A DNA stretch of 64,000 nt from an uncultured Bacteroides sp. Its GTDB lineage: Bacteria > Bacteroidota > Bacteroidia > Bacteroidales > Bacteroidaceae. Of the stretch, positions 61,349 through 64,000 are shown in pieces (position 1 is the first letter of the stretch; the number at the start of each line of letters is the position of its first letter). Location: positions 1 through 64,000 of the forward strand of contig UQVZ01000011.1 of NCBI GenBank assembly GCA_900544675.1, written 5' to 3'. Made by a program: the position numbers and the translations under genes. The notes beneath the pieces were generated by a model. It was not told the DNA's origin and ran no database searches. It saw nothing but the letters and a program-made list of their open reading frames with translations.

Positions 61349-64000
61349 ATGAAAAAACAGATTATACTCTTATTGGGTTGTTTATTGATGTGCATTTCTT
61401 CCGGTGCACAACGTTATATGTTTCGCCATTTGGAAGTGGCGGATGGTCTTTCTAATAACTCAGTCTATGCTATTCTTCAGGACAAGGATGGTTTTATGTG
61501 GTTCGGCACACGAGGCGGGCTGAATCGTTACGATGGATATACTTTTAAGGTTTACCGTCATCTGAATAACGACCCCAATACCTTGCCGGATAATTGTGTG
61601 GCAGGTCTTTGTGAAACTCCTGAAGGATGGATGTGGGTAAAGACTGAACGTACTTATTCGTTGTTTGATAAAAATCGGGGGATATTTGTGAACGACTTGA
61701 GTGGATTGATGGAGCAGGTGGGAAGCCGGGCGAAAGTTCCGACATACGTTTATGTGGATAAATCGGGCTTTACCTGGCTTTTTGTGGCGGGCGAGGGAGT
61801 GTACCGCTACCGGAAAGGCGAAGAGGCGCAGGCGTTTGTGCTTCAGGAGAATACCTTGCCTGTTTCGGGCATCAGTGCGGTGAACGAGTGCCGTGATGGC
61901 ATTTTGTTGCTTTACGATAATGGAATGTTGGTATGTATTGGTAGGGAAGATTTGCACTTGAAATGGATAAAGCGGGAGATTCCTTTGCAAATCCCGAAAG
62001 GAAAATATGTGCAGTTCTCTCTCTTTACAGATGCCGACGATTGTGTCTGGATTTATAGTGTGCTGGGTTTGTGGGTGTATGATGCCTCGTCGGGACGCTG
62101 GCGGGAGGATTGGACTAAACGTTGGCAGAATCAGAATGATTTTGTACATGCAGTTGTGCAAGACAAGGCAGGACGTATCTGGCTGGCGAAAGACTACAAC
62201 GGCATTGACGTGTTCGATAAAAAGACAGGAGAGGTGGTTAGCCTGACTAATCATGAGAACGATTCGCGCAGCCTTTCGCATAACACCGTGTGTCAGTTGT
62301 ATGTAGACCGCAACGGCATGGTGTGGGCAGGTACGTATAAAAAAGGCATTTCGTATTATGGCGAAAGTATGTTCAAGTTCAATATGCAAGAATTAGGCGA
62401 CATCACTTGCATGGAGCAGGCAGATGACAGTCATTTGTGGTTGGGCACGAATGATAACGGATTGTTCTACTGGAATTTTAAAACAGGCAAGTGTGAAACG
62501 TATGACAAATCCCGTATCGCGTCGAATCCGATAGTGACTTTGCTGAAAACACGCGACGGAAAGTTATGGATAGGTACGTTTAATGGCGGGCTGTATTGCA
62601 TCGATAAGGGGAGGACTACGCAATACACCATAGCGGATGGATTGTCGAGCAACAATATATGGGATTTGGTAGAAGACCGTGATGGAAATCTTTGGCTTGG
62701 CTATTTGGATGCGGGTATCCAGTGTTTTCACCCGCAGACGGGCGAACTGGAAACATATAATGCGAACAATTCCGGGTTGCCGGATAATTTGGTTGCTTCG
62801 CTGAACATTACTTCCGACAATACGCTGGTTATCGGTACGGTAGGAGTCGCATTTATGAATTTGCAGGAAAGAAGGATTCATACTTTGCCGGCAGAAGAAG
62901 GAAAGAAAAACGATTTTGGCGTGAACCAAGTGTATTGCGACAGCCGGGGGCTGGTATGGATAGCTACGGGTGAGGGACTGAAGATGTACGACCCTAAGCT
63001 TCGGATATTGAAAGATTTCTCGGACATTACGGGCGAAGAGGGTGAGATGATTTCGGGTATCACCGAAGATCATAATCACGACCTTTGGATTTCTGCTACA
63101 CGCCGGATGGTTCATTTAAAGGTGTCCCAGAAGGAAGAAGGAAAATATGCTTTCGATTCTCGTGTGTACAGCAATGCAGACGGACTTCAGAACAGTGATT
63201 TCAATCTGCGTTCTATCAAGACATTGAACAACGGGATGGTGGTAGTAGGAGGACTGTATGGAGTGAATATATTCAGCCCGGACAAAATCAGCTACAATAA
63301 AGCTCTGCCCAAGGTGCTTTTTTCTGCGTTATACCTGTTCGATAAAGAAGTAGAGACGGGTAAGGTGTATGACGGCAATGTCATTCTGCCTGAAGATTTG
63401 AATCAGATGCGTAAGGTAGAATTAAACCATGAACAAAATGTTTTTACCATCGAGTTGGCTACTGATAATTTCAATCTTCCGGAAAAGACTCGTTACCGTT
63501 ACAAGCTGGACGGTTTAGGTAATGAATGGTTGTCATTGCCGGCCGGGACGAACCGGATAACTTTCACCAACCAGCCTTATGGAACTTACACGTTGTGGGT
63601 AAAGGTGGTGAATAGCGATGGTTATGAAGGCGAGGATGTAGCCCAGTTGAAGTTGATCATTCATCCTCCTTTCTGGTTGTCGTGGTGGGCTTATCTCCTT
63701 TATCTAATAGTAGGTATAGGTGCATTGTGGCTGGCACGCCGATTGATGCTGAACCGTGAACGGGAGAAATTCCAGATGCAACAGATAGAGCAGGAAGCGG
63801 CACGCAAAGAAGAAATCAATCAGATGAAATTCCGTTTCTTTACGAATATTAGTCATGAGTTGCGTACACCCTTGACGTTGATTATCGCTCCCTTGGAAGA
63901 ACTGTTGAAGAAAACAGAGGACAATTCGGAACGTACGGTATTGCAATTGATGTACCGTAACGCACAACGCTTGCTGATGCTGGTCAACCAGTTGCTTGAT
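61349..64000 (+). CDS. Hybrid two-component regulator (HTCS), 3' end beyond window
   Basis: Open frame of 884 codons running off the window edge. Signal peptide (QIILLLGCLLMCISSGAQ), then a two-propeller periplasmic sensor with repeated motifs such as DGLSNNSVYAILQD, GFMWFGTRGGLNRYDG and NLWLGYLDAGIQCF, a Y_Y_Y domain (YRYKLDGLGNEWLSLPAG, about 705-765), one membrane helix (about 776-798) and a kinase dimerisation domain with NISHELRTPLTL (His836). The ATPase, receiver and AraC-type domains would lie beyond 64000. It most likely senses an oligosaccharide and activates the adjacent PUL. Confidence 0.93.
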   Translation, partial: MKKQIILLLGCLLMCISSGAQRYMFRHLEVADGLSNNSVYAILQDKDGFMWFGTRGGLNRYDGYTFKVYRHLNNDPNTLPDNCVAGLCETPEGWMWVKTERTYSLFDKNRGIFVNDLSGLMEQVGSRAKVPTYVYVDKSGFTWLFVAGEGVYRYRKGEEAQAFVLQENTLPVSGISAVNECRDGILLLYDNGMLVCIGREDLHLKWIKREIPLQIPKGKYVQFSLFTDADDCVWIYSVLGLWVYDASSGRWREDWTKRWQNQNDFVHAVVQDKAGRIWLAKDYNGIDVFDKKTGEVVSLTNHENDSRSLSHNTVCQLYVDRNGMVWAGTYKKGISYYGESMFKFNMQELGDITCMEQADDSHLWLGTNDNGLFYWNFKTGKCETYDKSRIASNPIVTLLKTRDGKLWIGTFNGGLYCIDKGRTTQYTIADGLSSNNIWDLVEDRDGNLWLGYLDAGIQCFHPQTGELETYNANNSGLPDNLVASLNITSDNTLVIGTVGVAFMNLQERRIHTLPAEEGKKNDFGVNQVYCDSRGLVWIATGEGLKMYDPKLRILKDFSDITGEEGEMISGITEDHNHDLWISATRRMVHLKVSQKEEGKYAFDSRVYSNADGLQNSDFNLRSIKTLNNGMVVVGGLYGVNIFSPDKISYNKALPKVLFSALYLFDKEVETGKVYDGNVILPEDLNQMRKVELNHEQNVFTIELATDNFNLPEKTRYRYKLDGLGNEWLSLPAGTNRITFTNQPYGTYTLWVKVVNSDGYEGEDVAQLKLIIHPPFWLSWWAYLLYLIVGIGALWLARRLMLNREREKFQMQQIEQEAARKEEINQMKFRFFTNISHELRTPLTLIIAPLEELLKKTEDNSERTVLQLMYRNAQRLLMLVNQLLD

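Overview
The window reads as chromosomal DNA of a gut Bacteroidales bacterium, most likely Bacteroides or Phocaeicola. Supporting signs are the repeated promoter pattern TTTG-N19..22-TAnnTTTG, a SusC/SusD pair, a hybrid two-component sensor, BACON-domain and GH43/GH95/GH3 enzymes, DUF4301/DUF4348/DUF5690-type proteins and a FimB/Mfa2-like lipoprotein. No rRNA, CRISPR array, plasmid origin or conjugation genes were seen.

Layout. 1-10.7 kb is mostly core: mtaB, a GT2 glycosyltransferase, folD, two tandem identical tRNA-His genes, an unknown membrane-anchored protein, an MFS carrier next to pheS, then a DUF4348 lipoprotein, murB and a PhnP-like metallo-hydrolase. 10.7-15.8 kb looks accessory: an IbrB-IbrA-GNAT operon (ParB-like plus PAPS-reductase-like), a lipoprotein phosphoesterase and a solitary tyrosine recombinase with inverted repeats on both sides. 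15.8-20.3 kb is a 2-aminoethylphosphonate catabolic operon (phnW, phnX, DUF5690 carrier) with a divergent HTH regulator. 20.3-42.3 kb is again mostly housekeeping: a probable small RNA, rarA, a 2-hydroxyacid dehydrogenase, a C_GCAxxG_C_C protein, two small winged-helix proteins, aqpZ, mazG, uvrA, ybaK, glycerate kinase, a POT carrier, an AlkZ-related protein, DUF1573, a RelA-type (p)ppGpp synthetase, DUF4301, a thioredoxin-like protein, an RluA-type pseudouridine synthase and ispE.

42.4-64 kb is a polysaccharide utilization locus. A leftward operon encodes a tandem GH43-GH43 enzyme, an SGNH-GH95 fusion and a GH3 glucosidase. A rightward operon encodes SusC, SusD, a surface glycan-binding lipoprotein and a BACON-BACON-GH5 endoglucanase. 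A FimB/Mfa2-like lipoprotein and a hybrid two-component regulator, cut by the window edge, follow. The enzyme set fits a decorated beta-1,4-glucan such as acetylated, fucosylated xyloglucan: GH5 cuts the backbone, SGNH removes acetyl groups, GH95 fucose, GH43 arabinose or xylose, and GH3 glucose. No GH31 alpha-xylosidase or GH2 galactosidase is in view, so the substrate is inferred.

Structure that genes do not explain includes two 94-bp palindromic elements built of 22-bp units (25867-25960 and 50973-51066), a family of CACAAAG hairpins (6581, 33957 and 42300), an 18-bp inverted-repeat pair enclosing 88 bp beside the recombinase (14018-14141), and a promoter-to-terminator noncoding stretch at 20298-20548.
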